NCBI GenBank assembly: GCA_017549285.1
Contig: JAFYVE010000053.1
Location: 104,894-168,893 of the forward strand
Reading direction: 5' to 3'
DNA length: 64,000 nt
DNA from: Clostridia bacterium
GTDB lineage: Bacteria > Bacillota > Clostridia > Oscillospirales > Acutalibacteraceae
Below the pieces are notes generated by a model that was given only the letters and a program-made list of their open reading frames with translations, did not search any database and was not told where the DNA came from. Of the stretch, positions 22,834-29,537 are shown piece by piece; position 1 is the stretch's first letter; each line of letters begins with the position of its first letter. A program made the translations under genes and the position numbers.

Positions 22834-22867
22834 TGCATAAAAAGCACTTCTCATAAGAGAAGCGCTT
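22834..22867 (-). terminator. terminator of cysE-cysS
   Basis: AAAGC-CTTCTC (22841-22852) pairs with GAGAAG-GCTTT (22857-22867) around an A/C mismatch. U-rich sequence follows on the minus strand. Confidence 0.85.
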
Positions 22868-22882
22868 TGTTGATTCATAATC

Positions 22883-24298
22883 TTATTTTCTTGACCACTT
22901 TACGCCTTCGGGAGTATCTGTAAGAACAATACCTCTTGCATTAAGTTCGTCACGGATTCTGTCAGCCTCTGCCCAGTTCTTATCTTTTCTTGCCTGAGTT
23001 CTCTGAGCTACAAGTGCATCGATTTCAGCATCCTCTTCATTTGCAGGCGCCTCATCCTTCTTTTCTGAAAGCTTCTTTGCCTGCTGAGCAAGGTCAAGTG
23101 AAAGAACCTTGTCAAAATCATTGATAAGAGCAAGCTTTGTTGCATCGTTTGTGTCTGCCTTAAGAACGTCATAAACACTTGTTACTGCAAGTGATGTGTT
23201 GAGGTCGTTGCCGAGAACTTCATTGAACTTCTTTGTATATTCAGCAAAAACAGTTTCATCAACTTCGCCGTCTTCCTTAAGAGCACCGACTCTTGCAAGA
23301 AGCTTGTTGAATGCTGCCTCCGCATTTGAAAGAGCTTCATATGAGAATTCCTGACTCTTTCTGTAATGTGACTGAAGGCAGAAGAAACGGTAAGCGAGAG
23401 GATTATAACCCTTTTCTTCAAGAAGTGAAACTGTGAGGAATTCGCCCTTTGACTTACTCATTTTGCCGTTTGAAGTGTTGAGGTGCATTACGTGGAACCA
23501 GTATTTACACCAGGCGTGACCAAGATATGCTTCGCTCTGTGCGATTTCGTTTGTGTGGTGGGGGAAAGCATTATCAATACCGCCACAATGGATATCAAGA
23601 TATTCGCCGTTGTGCTTGAGTGAGATTGCAGAGCATTCAATGTGCCAACCGGGATAACCGATGCCCCAGGGGCTGTCCCATTTGAGTTCCTGATCCTCGA
23701 ACTTTGACTTTGTGAACCAGAGAACGAAGTCTGTCTTGTTTCTCTTGTTTTCGTCTTCGGAAACGCTGTCACGTACACCTATTGCAAGGTCTTCCGCATC
23801 AAAGTTGTTGAACACATAGTAATCCTTGAGCTTTGATGTGTCGAAGTATACGTTACCGCCTGCGATGTAAGCATAACCACCGTCAAGGAGTCCTTCAACC
23901 ATCTGAATAAATTCAGCAATACAGTTTGTTGCGGGTTCAACAACATCGGGCTTTTTGATATTGAGTTTTTTGCAGTCTGCGAAAAATGCGTCTGTGTAGA
24001 ACTGAGCAATTTCCATAACTGTCTTCTTTTCTCTTTTTGCCCCCTTGAGCATCTTGTCTTCGCCTGTGTCGGCATCACTTGAAAGATGGCCTACGTCCGT
24101 GATGTTCATTACACGCTTTACGTCATAACCTGCATAACGGAGTGACTTTTCGAGAACATCTTCCATAATGTAAGTTCTTAAGTTACCGATGTGAGCGAAG
24201 TGGTAAACTGTGGGGCCGCAGGTGTACATACTGATTTTGCCTGCTTCGTGGGGAATAATTTCTTCTTTTCTTCTGGATGCTGAGTTATATAAATACAT
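22883..24298 (-). CDS. cysS: cysteinyl-tRNA synthetase
   Basis: 471 residues. Class I synthetase motifs: the HIGH-equivalent FAHIGNLRTY, the KMSKS loop GKMSKSKGEF, and the zinc ligands Cys in MYTCGPTVY, WHIECSAI and the His of HHTNEIAQ. The C-terminal anticodon-binding domain ends with RDELNARGIVLTDTPEGVKW. It charges tRNA-Cys. The gene lies 13 nt after cysE with a GGAGA ribosome site, so cysteine synthesis and cysteine use are co-transcribed, as in many Firmicutes. No T-box is visible upstream of the pair. Confidence 0.98.
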   Translation of the reverse strand: MYLYNSASRRKEEIIPHEAGKISMYTCGPTVYHFAHIGNLRTYIMEDVLEKSLRYAGYDVKRVMNITDVGHLSSDADTGEDKMLKGAKREKKTVMEIAQFYTDAFFADCKKLNIKKPDVVEPATNCIAEFIQMVEGLLDGGYAYIAGGNVYFDTSKLKDYYVFNNFDAEDLAIGVRDSVSEDENKRNKTDFVLWFTKSKFEDQELKWDSPWGIGYPGWHIECSAISLKHNGEYLDIHCGGIDNAFPHHTNEIAQSEAYLGHAWCKYWFHVMHLNTSNGKMSKSKGEFLTVSLLEEKGYNPLAYRFFCLQSHYRKSQEFSYEALSNAEAAFNKLLARVGALKEDGEVDETVFAEYTKKFNEVLGNDLNTSLAVTSVYDVLKADTNDATKLALINDFDKVLSLDLAQQAKKLSEKKDEAPANEEDAEIDALVAQRTQARKDKNWAEADRIRDELNARGIVLTDTPEGVKWSRK

Positions 24299-24311
24299 AA
24301 TTTTTTCTCCT

Positions 24312-24935
24312 TTATCTGTTTATAGTATCGGCAAGTGCCTTGATCATTTCTTCAAGTCTTTCAATTTCTTCCGCAACGGGGTCGGGAATGTGAATCTGGT
24401 CAAGAGCTTCGACCTTTATTCCGTCCTGTTTGACAACTCTTGCAGGAGTACCGACTGCCGTTGAATTTGCAGGAATTTCGTGAAGGACAACAGAACCTGC
24501 CGCTATTTTTGTATTATCTCCGATTTTTATGGGACCGAGCACCTTTGCACCGGCACCTATCATAACGTTGTTGCCTACCGTGGGATGACGTTTGCCCACA
24601 TCTTTACCTGTACCGCCGAGTGTCACGCCCTGATAGATTGTGACATCATCACCGATTTCGGTTGTTTCACCGATAACCACACCCGTGCCGTGGTCAATGA
24701 AAAATCTTTTACCGATTGTGGCACCGGGGTGAATTTCAATACCTGTTCTGCGTACACATCGTTGTGACAGCCATCTTGCAAGAAAATGAAGATTGTGACG
24801 GTGACACCAGTTTGCCTTACGATGCGACCTGATAGCATGAAGTCCGGGATACAGAAGAAGTATCTCAGGAATTGACGATGCTGCAGGGTCACGGTCTTTT
24901 ATGCACTGAATGTCTTCTCTTAGCTGTCTGAACAT
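24312..24935 (-). CDS. cysE: serine O-acetyltransferase
   Basis: 207 residues, MFRQLREDIQCIKDRDPAASS. It acetylates serine with acetyl-CoA, the first committed step to cysteine. The left-handed beta-helix hexapeptide repeats run from about residue 66 (IEIHPGATIGKRFFIDHGTGVVIGE) to 170, with the catalytic His in FIDHGTG and YQGVTLGGTG downstream. The start has no good ribosome site at normal spacing; AAGGAG lies about 39 nt upstream, inside a 21-codon upstream frame that overlaps this start. Translation may therefore be coupled to that frame. cysS follows. Confidence 0.96.
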   Translation of the reverse strand: MFRQLREDIQCIKDRDPAASSIPEILLLYPGLHAIRSHRKANWCHRHNLHFLARWLSQRCVRRTGIEIHPGATIGKRFFIDHGTGVVIGETTEIGDDVTIYQGVTLGGTGKDVGKRHPTVGNNVMIGAGAKVLGPIKIGDNTKIAAGSVVLHEIPANSTAVGTPARVVKQDGIKVEALDQIHIPDPVAEEIERLEEMIKALADTINR

Positions 24936-24985
24936 AACCGAGTGACAACGGAAACTGTAAAAGCTTCTGTCTGTTCTCCTTTCAT
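24920..24985 (-). CDS. possible 21-codon upstream frame overlapping the cysE start
   Basis: Minus-strand ATG at 24985 opens MKGEQTEAFTVSVVTRLCSDS and stops at 24920, 13 nt inside cysE. It contains one Cys codon close to its end. It has no ribosome site of its own; the AAGGAG lies just after its ATG. Its stop-start overlap with cysE would suit translational coupling. It may be chance. Confidence 0.25.
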   Translation of the reverse strand: MKGEQTEAFTVSVVTRLCSDS

Positions 24986-25004
24986 TTGATGTGTATTCAC
25001 AATC

Positions 25005-25033
25005 ATTATACTATAAACAAACGGAAAATGCAC
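25005..25033 (-). promoter_or_regulatory. sigma-A promoter of cysE-cysS
   Basis: Minus strand: -35 GTGCAT (25028-25033), 17-bp spacer, -10 TATAAT (25005-25010). It gives a leader of about 65 nt before cysE. Confidence 0.6.
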
Positions 25034-25076
25034 TATATATTTTTTATTTTTTTAAATATTTTTCTAAAAATAGGGG

Positions 25077-25105
25077 TTGATTTTTAGAAAAGATTAATGT
25101 ATAAT
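25077..25105 (+). promoter_or_regulatory. promoter of tRNA-Val
   Basis: -35 TTGATT (25077-25082), 17-bp spacer, -10 TATAAT (25100-25105), ending 18 bp before the tRNA. Confidence 0.75.
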
Positions 25106-25123
25106 AACCAAGCAACTAAATAA

Positions 25124-25199
25124 GGACGATTAGCTCAGTTGGTAGAGCATTCGCTTGACGTGCGAAGGGTCAGCGGTTCGAGTCCGTTATCGTCCACCA
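25124..25199 (+). tRNA. tRNA-Val (anticodon GAC)
   Basis: 76 nt with encoded CCA. Acceptor GGACGAT (25124-25130) pairs with ATCGTCC (25189-25195). The anticodon stem TTCGC/GCGAA encloses loop TTGACGT, giving anticodon GAC (codon GTC). The T arm is GCGG-TTCGAGT-CCGT-type. All arms are canonical. It is transcribed alone between its own promoter and terminator. Confidence 0.97.
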
Positions 25200-25200
25200 A

Positions 25201-25233
25201 AAAATTACCAAAGCATGCTTTGGTAATTTTTTT
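25201..25233 (+). terminator. terminator of tRNA-Val
   Basis: An 11-bp perfect stem, ATTACCAAAGC with GCTTTGGTAAT, starts right after the CCA and is followed by seven T residues. Confidence 0.95.
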
Positions 25234-25235
25234 AT

Positions 25236-25410
25236 CCAATCCGCAGGATTGGCATATCATCAACGCACGAAGTGCGGTGCATATCATCAGCCCTTCGGGC
25301 TGCATATCATCACGCGTCAGCGTGCATTTTCCTGCGGCTTGATGATATACAACACTCCGTGTTGATGATATGCCGCAACAAGTTGCGGATGATATACAAG
25401 GCTCCGCCTT
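25236..25410. repeat. array of seven miniature hairpins with ATATCATC spacers
   Basis: Seven short perfect stems with 2-4 nt loops follow each other: CCAATCC/GGATTGG (25236-25252), CGCAC/GTGCG (25264-25276), AGCCC/GGGCT (25289-25301), CACGC/GCGTG (25311-25324), AACAC/GTGTT (25351-25363), CCGCAAC/GTTGCGG (25373-25388) and AAGGC/GCCTT (25398-25410). The stems differ, but the linkers are constant. The first three linkers read CATATCATC and the last three read GATGATAT, the reverse complement, so the array as a whole is also an inverted repeat. No coding frame is present. A related array closes the window. Function unknown. Confidence 0.8.
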
Positions 25411-25437
25411 GATTTTTCCATATCCTTTTGTTATAAT
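25409..25437 (+). promoter_or_regulatory. promoter of the 25492-27661 gene group
   Basis: -35 TTGATT (25409-25414), 17-bp spacer, -10 TATAAT (25432-25437). The -35 overlaps the last hairpin of the array. Confidence 0.65.
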
Positions 25438-25491
25438 ATCTTTAAGAACTTAATTATAATAACATTTTGTAATAACAGAGGCTGATAAGTA

Positions 25492-25761
25492 ATGATGTTC
25501 CCTGAAAAATTAGACGGTGCAGATGTATTGTATTACACTGAAAAGGGTGACTACGGAACAGTTAATGATACAAACGGAAAAATCTGTGATTATGTTTCTT
25601 ATTTCGCTGTTTGCAGTTATTCATCAGATAAGAATAAATATTATCTTTTTTTATGTGATGAATGTTTTGATGTTATTACAGATTGGTTTTGTGATAGTGT
25701 TGAAGAATGTATGCAGATTGCATCAAATCACAGCCGTGAAATAGTCTGGCATAAATGTTAA
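25492..25761 (+). CDS. small protein of unknown function
   Basis: 89 residues, MMFPEKLDGADVLYYTEKGDYGTV..., acidic, with four Cys (positions in VCSYSS, LCDECFD and the C-terminal HKC among them) and many Tyr and Phe. No signal peptide or membrane segment. The ribosome site is GAGG, 10 nt before the first of two adjacent ATG codons. It has a clear upstream promoter and precedes the MraY-like gene by 36 nt, so it is likely expressed. The LFLCDECFDVI pattern could bind a metal, but only a CxxC is visible. I do not recognise the family. Confidence 0.6.
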   Translation: MMFPEKLDGADVLYYTEKGDYGTVNDTNGKICDYVSYFAVCSYSSDKNKYYLFLCDECFDVITDWFCDSVEECMQIASNHSREIVWHKC

Positions 25762-25797
25762 ATTACAAGTGTAAAAAACTGAAAGCGAGTGTTTTCC

Positions 25798-26760
25798 ATG
25801 TTAACCTTATTAAACATCCCCTATGACAACAAATTTATGTATCTCGGACTGATACTTTTTGCATTCGTTGCAGTTATTGTACTGCTGAAAGTGTTTAAAA
25901 GTAAGCTGCCCAAAGATGCCGGTCGTGAATTTGCATTCAACGGCAAGTTATCCGAAGGCAAAGCAAGAGGTGCAGGTATAGTCTTTACTGCAGTTTTTGT
26001 TCTGGCAGGGCTTATCTTTGCTCCCATTACCGTCGAATACATAATCTACTATGTAATTGTTCTTGCAAGTATGCTCTCGGGCTATCTTGACGACAAATCA
26101 GACAAGCCGTGGAGTGAATACAAAAAAGGTCTTATTGACCTTATCATCTGTGTAGGTGCGTCTGTTGCATTCGTTTATTTCAACCCCGACCTTGCAAGAC
26201 TTGACTTTTTCTTCTTTGATTTTGCAGTAAACAAGATTCTCTTTGTCTGCATTTCAACCGTATTCCTCTGGATGATGATAAACGCAACAAACTGCTCAGA
26301 CGGTATTGACGGTTTCTGCGGTACGCTTTCAATAAATTCACTTATTTTCATTGCTGTTATCGGTCTTGCAGGAAGTATGGAAAAGGAATTTTCATCACTT
26401 ATCATTGCAATGATTTTCAGCATTGTGCCTTATCTCTGGTACAATGCAGAGCCCAGCACAATGATGATGGGCGACGCAGGTTCAAGAGCAATCGGTGTAT
26501 TCCTCGGCATTGCACTTCTTGAAACAGGAAACATTATTCTTGCAATTCCTCTCTGTCTTCTCATTCTCCTTGACGGACTTCTCGGCATTGCAAAAGTTTC
26601 ACTCAAGAGATTCCTTAAAATCAGCATAATGAAGAACATCAGAACTCCTCTTCACGACCATTTCAGAAAGAACAAAGGCTGGTCAAATACACAGACAATT
26701 TTCAGATTTCAGATTGTGCAGACTGTTATTTCTCTTTCATTCCTGTTGCTTGTAAAGTAA
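25798..26760 (+). CDS. MraY-family phospho-sugar:polyprenyl-phosphate transferase
   Basis: 320 residues with about ten membrane segments. Polyprenyl-phosphate N-acetylhexosamine-1-phosphate transferase motifs are all present: LSGYLDDKSD (Asp pair that holds Mg), NATNCSDGIDGFCG (catalytic region), MMGDAGSRAIG and TPLHDHFRKNKGWSN. In classical MraY the last motif is a His triplet, LHHHFE; here the middle His is Asp. The closest role is transfer of phospho-MurNAc-pentapeptide to undecaprenyl phosphate (lipid I synthesis), but a wall-polymer or glycan initiator is also possible because the gene is not in a division/wall cluster. GTG at 25789 is an alternative start. Two unknown membrane genes follow. 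Confidence 0.75.
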   Translation: MLTLLNIPYDNKFMYLGLILFAFVAVIVLLKVFKSKLPKDAGREFAFNGKLSEGKARGAGIVFTAVFVLAGLIFAPITVEYIIYYVIVLASMLSGYLDDKSDKPWSEYKKGLIDLIICVGASVAFVYFNPDLARLDFFFFDFAVNKILFVCISTVFLWMMINATNCSDGIDGFCGTLSINSLIFIAVIGLAGSMEKEFSSLIIAMIFSIVPYLWYNAEPSTMMMGDAGSRAIGVFLGIALLETGNIILAIPLCLLILLDGLLGIAKVSLKRFLKISIMKNIRTPLHDHFRKNKGWSNTQTIFRFQIVQTVISLSFLLLVK

Positions 26761-26773
26761 AGGTGATAAATTA

Positions 26774-27202
26774 ATGGATGTAATATACGGCAGGATATTT
26801 TTTGCCTTATTGGCAACAGCTGGTCTTGTTATCAGCATTGTTTTATTTGTGATACACTCGGAATACCGTCCCGGAAAATCGGCACAGGTAAGAGGTTACC
26901 TCAAAGAAGCAAATTACAGTAAAGACACATACAGAGGATTCAGGAGAGCTAAAAAGCATTATAGTCATATGACTGACTGTATATATACATACCGCGTTGA
27001 TGGAGTATCCTATGAAGTTACATTTTCAATCCCTCAGAAGCCTCATTTCGCACCGAAATCTGTAATGGTTAAATATCAGATAAAACATCCGAAACGTGCT
27101 TGTATCGGAAATGATATAAAGTACTTATTCTGCGGTTTTATCTCACTAGTATACTTTTTGGTATTTTGCGGAGCATTCATTCTTACATTTTTTGATATAT
27201 AA
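26774..27202 (+). CDS. two-helix membrane protein with external domain (copy A)
   Basis: 142 residues. One membrane helix near residues 7-28 (FFALLATAGLVISIVLFVI) and another at 114-138 bracket a basic domain of about 80 residues that looks beta-rich (CIYTYRVDGVSYEVTFSIPQKP). The layout resembles DUF3592-type proteins, whose function is not known. It is a paralogue of the next gene: both have a Y.(Y/F).VD.V.YE pattern followed by a short (K)P...K.GN segment before the second helix. It begins 13 nt after the MraY-like gene. No catalytic motif is visible. Confidence 0.6.
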   Translation: MDVIYGRIFFALLATAGLVISIVLFVIHSEYRPGKSAQVRGYLKEANYSKDTYRGFRRAKKHYSHMTDCIYTYRVDGVSYEVTFSIPQKPHFAPKSVMVKYQIKHPKRACIGNDIKYLFCGFISLVYFLVFCGAFILTFFDI

Positions 27203-27217
27203 AAAGGAGCCGTTTTT

Positions 27218-27661
27218 ATGGAAATACTTGTCTATATACTCCCGTTTGCAGTATTTTCTCCTGTTCTTATCATCGGCATTTTAAAATTTAAAAATCTTTT
27301 CAGTTATAAAAAGGCAAACCTTGAATACATCGAGGCGGAACGTAAAAAGACTGAATATGACAGTATGTGGCAGCATGCGCGCGCCGGTATTTCATACACA
27401 ACCTACGGCTATAAAAAAATCGGCACTTATGTTTTTTCGGTTGATGATGTAGAGTATGAGTTTGCCTATTCCTCAGACCGTGACCACGGCTATCTGCCTG
27501 ATAAAATCACAGCTTGTTATCCCAAAGGTAAGCCCCAGAAAGCCTTTGCTGAGGGAAATGCTCCGTTTGTAAAAGGATTTTTTACTGCACTTGTATGGTG
27601 TATTGCTTACTTCATTGTTTCACTTTCGGTGTTTTCCGGTTTGATGTATTTTTTCTCATAG
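27218..27661 (+). CDS. two-helix membrane protein with external domain (copy B)
   Basis: 147 residues, ribosome site AAAGGAG. Helices at residues 4-24 and 121-145 bracket a domain with TYVFSVDDVEYEFAYSSD and DKITACYPKGKPQKAFAEGN, which aligns with copy A (SVMVKYQIKHPKRACIGND). The pair looks like an ancient tandem duplication. Co-transcribed with the MraY-like transferase and closed by a strong terminator, so a role at the envelope is plausible. No enzyme motif seen. Confidence 0.6.
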   Translation: MEILVYILPFAVFSPVLIIGILKFKNLFSYKKANLEYIEAERKKTEYDSMWQHARAGISYTTYGYKKIGTYVFSVDDVEYEFAYSSDRDHGYLPDKITACYPKGKPQKAFAEGNAPFVKGFFTALVWCIAYFIVSLSVFSGLMYFFS

Positions 27662-27682
27662 GAAAATTTTATAAAAATAAGC

Positions 27683-27718
27683 AAAGTAACAGAGGATAAA
27701 ACCTCTGTTACTTTTTTT
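27683..27718 (+). terminator. terminator before the ATP synthase operon
   Basis: A 13-bp perfect stem, AAAGTAACAGAGG (27683-27695) with CCTCTGTTACTTT (27702-27714), followed by further T residues. Confidence 0.95.
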
Positions 27719-27763
27719 ATGAACCGAAATAATAAAAAAAATTACAAATTATTTTATTATTTT

Positions 27764-27806
27764 ATAGCAATATTGCTATTGCAAAAAGAGTGCAAAGTGC
27801 TATAAT
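27764..27806 (+). promoter_or_regulatory. promoter of the atp operon with adjoining palindrome
   Basis: -35 TTGCAA (27779-27784), 16-bp spacer, -10 TATAAT (27801-27806). Touching the -35 is a perfect 16-bp palindrome, ATAGCAATATTGCTAT (27764-27779), which could be an operator. No regulator gene is adjacent. Confidence 0.6.
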
Positions 27807-27837
27807 AAGCTTAAAACAGAGAGAAGGAGATGAATGT

Positions 27838-28167
27838 ATGCCATATAATATTATCGGTGCTGCGGTGGCAGCGGCAACAGGTTTTTTTGTGGCTTTTGCA
27901 AACTATCTTTTATCGAAGAGCATTCTTGTGAAAGCGCCTGATAAATATTCACTCATTACCGTTGCGCGTTCTGTTATTCAGGTGGGATTTCTTGCTGTTG
28001 TTTATTTTGTCGGAACAAAAACAGCGGTTGCAGATCCCGTGTATCTTCTTGTCGGAGCAGTTCTTGGTATGACCGTGCCTATGTTTTTCTTCACTAAAAA
28101 GCTTCTCGCTGTGAATGAGAGTCTTTCACACAAGACAAAAAATGAAAAGGAGGATGAAAATGGGTGA
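27838..28167 (+). CDS. atpI: AtpI-like ATP synthase assembly protein
   Basis: 109 residues from the ATG at 27838, preceded by GAAGGAG; longer frames start upstream of the -10. Four hydrophobic segments (IIGAAVAAATGFFVAFANYLL; VARSVIQVGFLAVVYFVG; PVYLLVGAVLGMTVPMFFF), a short charged C-terminus. Sequence is poorly conserved in this family, but size, membrane topology and place as first gene before atpB fit the AtpI/UncI protein, which helps build the c-ring. It overlaps atpB by 8 nt, so the two are translationally coupled. Confidence 0.7.
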   Translation: MPYNIIGAAVAAATGFFVAFANYLLSKSILVKAPDKYSLITVARSVIQVGFLAVVYFVGTKTAVADPVYLLVGAVLGMTVPMFFFTKKLLAVNESLSHKTKNEKEDENG

Positions 28168-28834
28168 AAAATCTGAAGTAATCATTAAACTTTTCGGAAT
28201 ACTTGATGTAACGGGTGAAGTCGTTACAATGTGGATAATTCTCGGAGTTCTGACTGTTATTTCTCTGATTGTGAAATTGAATCTCAAAGAGCGTCCGGGT
28301 AAATTCCAGAATGTTATAGAAACGGGTGTTGAATATCTGGATAACTTCTTCACAGATATTCTCGGCAAAAAGAAAGCAAGAAAATATTTCACATTTCTTG
28401 CATCACTTTTTATTTTTATAATTTTCTCCAACTATTCGGGACTGATTCCGGGTGTGGGACTTACCGATTATGTAAAAGCCCCCACTGCATCACTTTCAGT
28501 AACGGCAGGTCTGGGTGTTCTTACATTCCTTTTCCTGCAGATTTCAGGGCTCAGGCATAACGCAAAGCATTATTTTAAGCGTTTTGTAATGCCGATGTTC
28601 TTTATGTTACCTCTTCTGATTCTTGACGAGTTTATAAAACCCGCATCACTTGCACTCAGACTTTACGGTAACATATTCGGTGAAGAAATGGTAACAGAAG
28701 AACTTTATCACATCTTCCCCATAGGTGCACCCGTTGTTATGATGGTGCTCTCACTTTTATTCTGTGCATTACAGGCTATGGTTTTTACAATGCTTGTATC
28801 AATATACCTCGAAGAGGTAACCGAAGACGAATAA
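28160..28834 (+). CDS. atpB: F0F1 ATP synthase subunit a
   Basis: 224 residues from the ATG at 28160 with AAGGAGG. Five or six membrane helices. The proton-channel helix carries the essential Arg in LALRLYGNIFGEEMV, and FxxxxLxxxFIIxFSNYSGLIPG-type sequence marks an earlier helix. It forms the half-channels next to the c-ring. Gene order I-a-c-b-(delta-alpha)-gamma-beta-epsilon is the standard F-type order, not the a-typical order of Na-translocating N-ATPases. Confidence 0.95.
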   Translation: MGEKSEVIIKLFGILDVTGEVVTMWIILGVLTVISLIVKLNLKERPGKFQNVIETGVEYLDNFFTDILGKKKARKYFTFLASLFIFIIFSNYSGLIPGVGLTDYVKAPTASLSVTAGLGVLTFLFLQISGLRHNAKHYFKRFVMPMFFMLPLLILDEFIKPASLALRLYGNIFGEEMVTEELYHIFPIGAPVVMMVLSLLFCALQAMVFTMLVSIYLEEVTEDE

Positions 28835-28866
28835 TAACAATTTTTATTTAAAGGAGCTTAATTAAA

Positions 28867-29097
28867 ATGACAAATTCAGCAATTATCGCAATCGCAGCAG
28901 CAGTAGCAATCGCACTCAGTACACTCGGCCCCTCAATCGGTCAGGGTATCACGGCAAAAGCAGCTATGGAAAGTATCGCACGTCAGCCGGATGCAGCAAA
29001 AGACATCCGTTCAACTCTCATTATTTCTCTTGCACTTATGGAAGCGCTCACAATTTACGGTCTTCTTATCGCATTTATGCTTATTTCAAAAATCTGA
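28867..29097 (+). CDS. atpE: F0F1 ATP synthase subunit c
   Basis: 76 residues, a two-helix hairpin. Helix 1 has the glycine/alanine stretch ending [11 protein letters not shown], the loop is ARQPDAAKD, and helix 2 carries the ion-binding Glu in [14 protein letters not shown]. Na-specific rings have Ser and Thr straight after that Glu (ESTGIY); here Ala and Leu follow, as in plastid and cyanobacterial proton rings (MEALTIYGL). The ring is therefore predicted to carry protons. The Gln of GQG alone does not show Na use. Confidence 0.96.
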   Translation: MTNSAIIAIAAAVAIALSTLGPSIGQGITAKAAMESIARQPDAAKDIRSTLIISLALMEALTIYGLLIAFMLISKI

Positions 29098-29107
29098 GGA
29101 GTAAGTT

Positions 29108-29533
29108 ATGAATATACAGCCATCAGTTATAGTGTGGACTGTGATATGTTTTCTTCTTCTTATGTTTATTCTCAAAAATCTTCTCTTTACTCCTGTGCTT
29201 AAAATGCTTGACAGCCGTAAGGAAAAGATTGAAAAAGCAGAGAAAAAGCTTAAAGATATAGAAAATATAACATCAGAAAATGAAAAACGAATTGCCGAGG
29301 AAAAAGTACGTGCTGAAGCTCAGGCAACAGCTCAGGCTAAAGAGGATGTTCAGCAGATACAGATCCGAGGCAAAAAAGAGATTGAAAACGCCCAAAGAAA
29401 AACCCTTGCTGATATTGAAGAATACAGAAGCGGTATTAAGGGCGAATGTGACAGAATAGTAAGCTCTGTTGCTCCCGAAATGGAAACTGCAGCAGCTATT
29501 TTTGTAAAAAACATTATTTCCAACAGGATATGA
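29108..29533 (+). CDS. atpF: F0F1 ATP synthase subunit b
   Basis: 141 residues. One membrane helix (IVWTVICFLLLMFILKNLLF, about 8-27) is followed by the conserved PVLKMLDSRKEKIEKAEKK and a long charged coiled coil to the C-terminus. It is the peripheral stalk that ties F1 to subunit a. It is somewhat shorter than the usual 155-170 residues. The next gene opens with a second, b-like membrane helix, so the stalk may be a heterodimer of this protein and the fused one. Confidence 0.93.
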   Translation: MNIQPSVIVWTVICFLLLMFILKNLLFTPVLKMLDSRKEKIEKAEKKLKDIENITSENEKRIAEEKVRAEAQATAQAKEDVQQIQIRGKKEIENAQRKTLADIEEYRSGIKGECDRIVSSVAPEMETAAAIFVKNIISNRI

Positions 29534-29537
29534 TAAT

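Noticed and set aside
24936-25004. T-box or SAM riboswitch before cysE-cysS
   Set aside because: The leader is about 65 nt, with no T-box sequence, no specifier stem and no terminator/antiterminator.
25236-25410. CRISPR-like array
   Set aside because: Here the conserved parts are 8-9 nt linkers and the variable parts are short palindromes; there are no 20-40 nt repeats, no unique spacers and no cas genes.
28867-29097. Sodium-specific c-ring
   Set aside because: The Gln of GQG is present but the Ser and Thr after the ion-binding Glu are replaced by Ala and Leu, as in proton-specific plastid rings.
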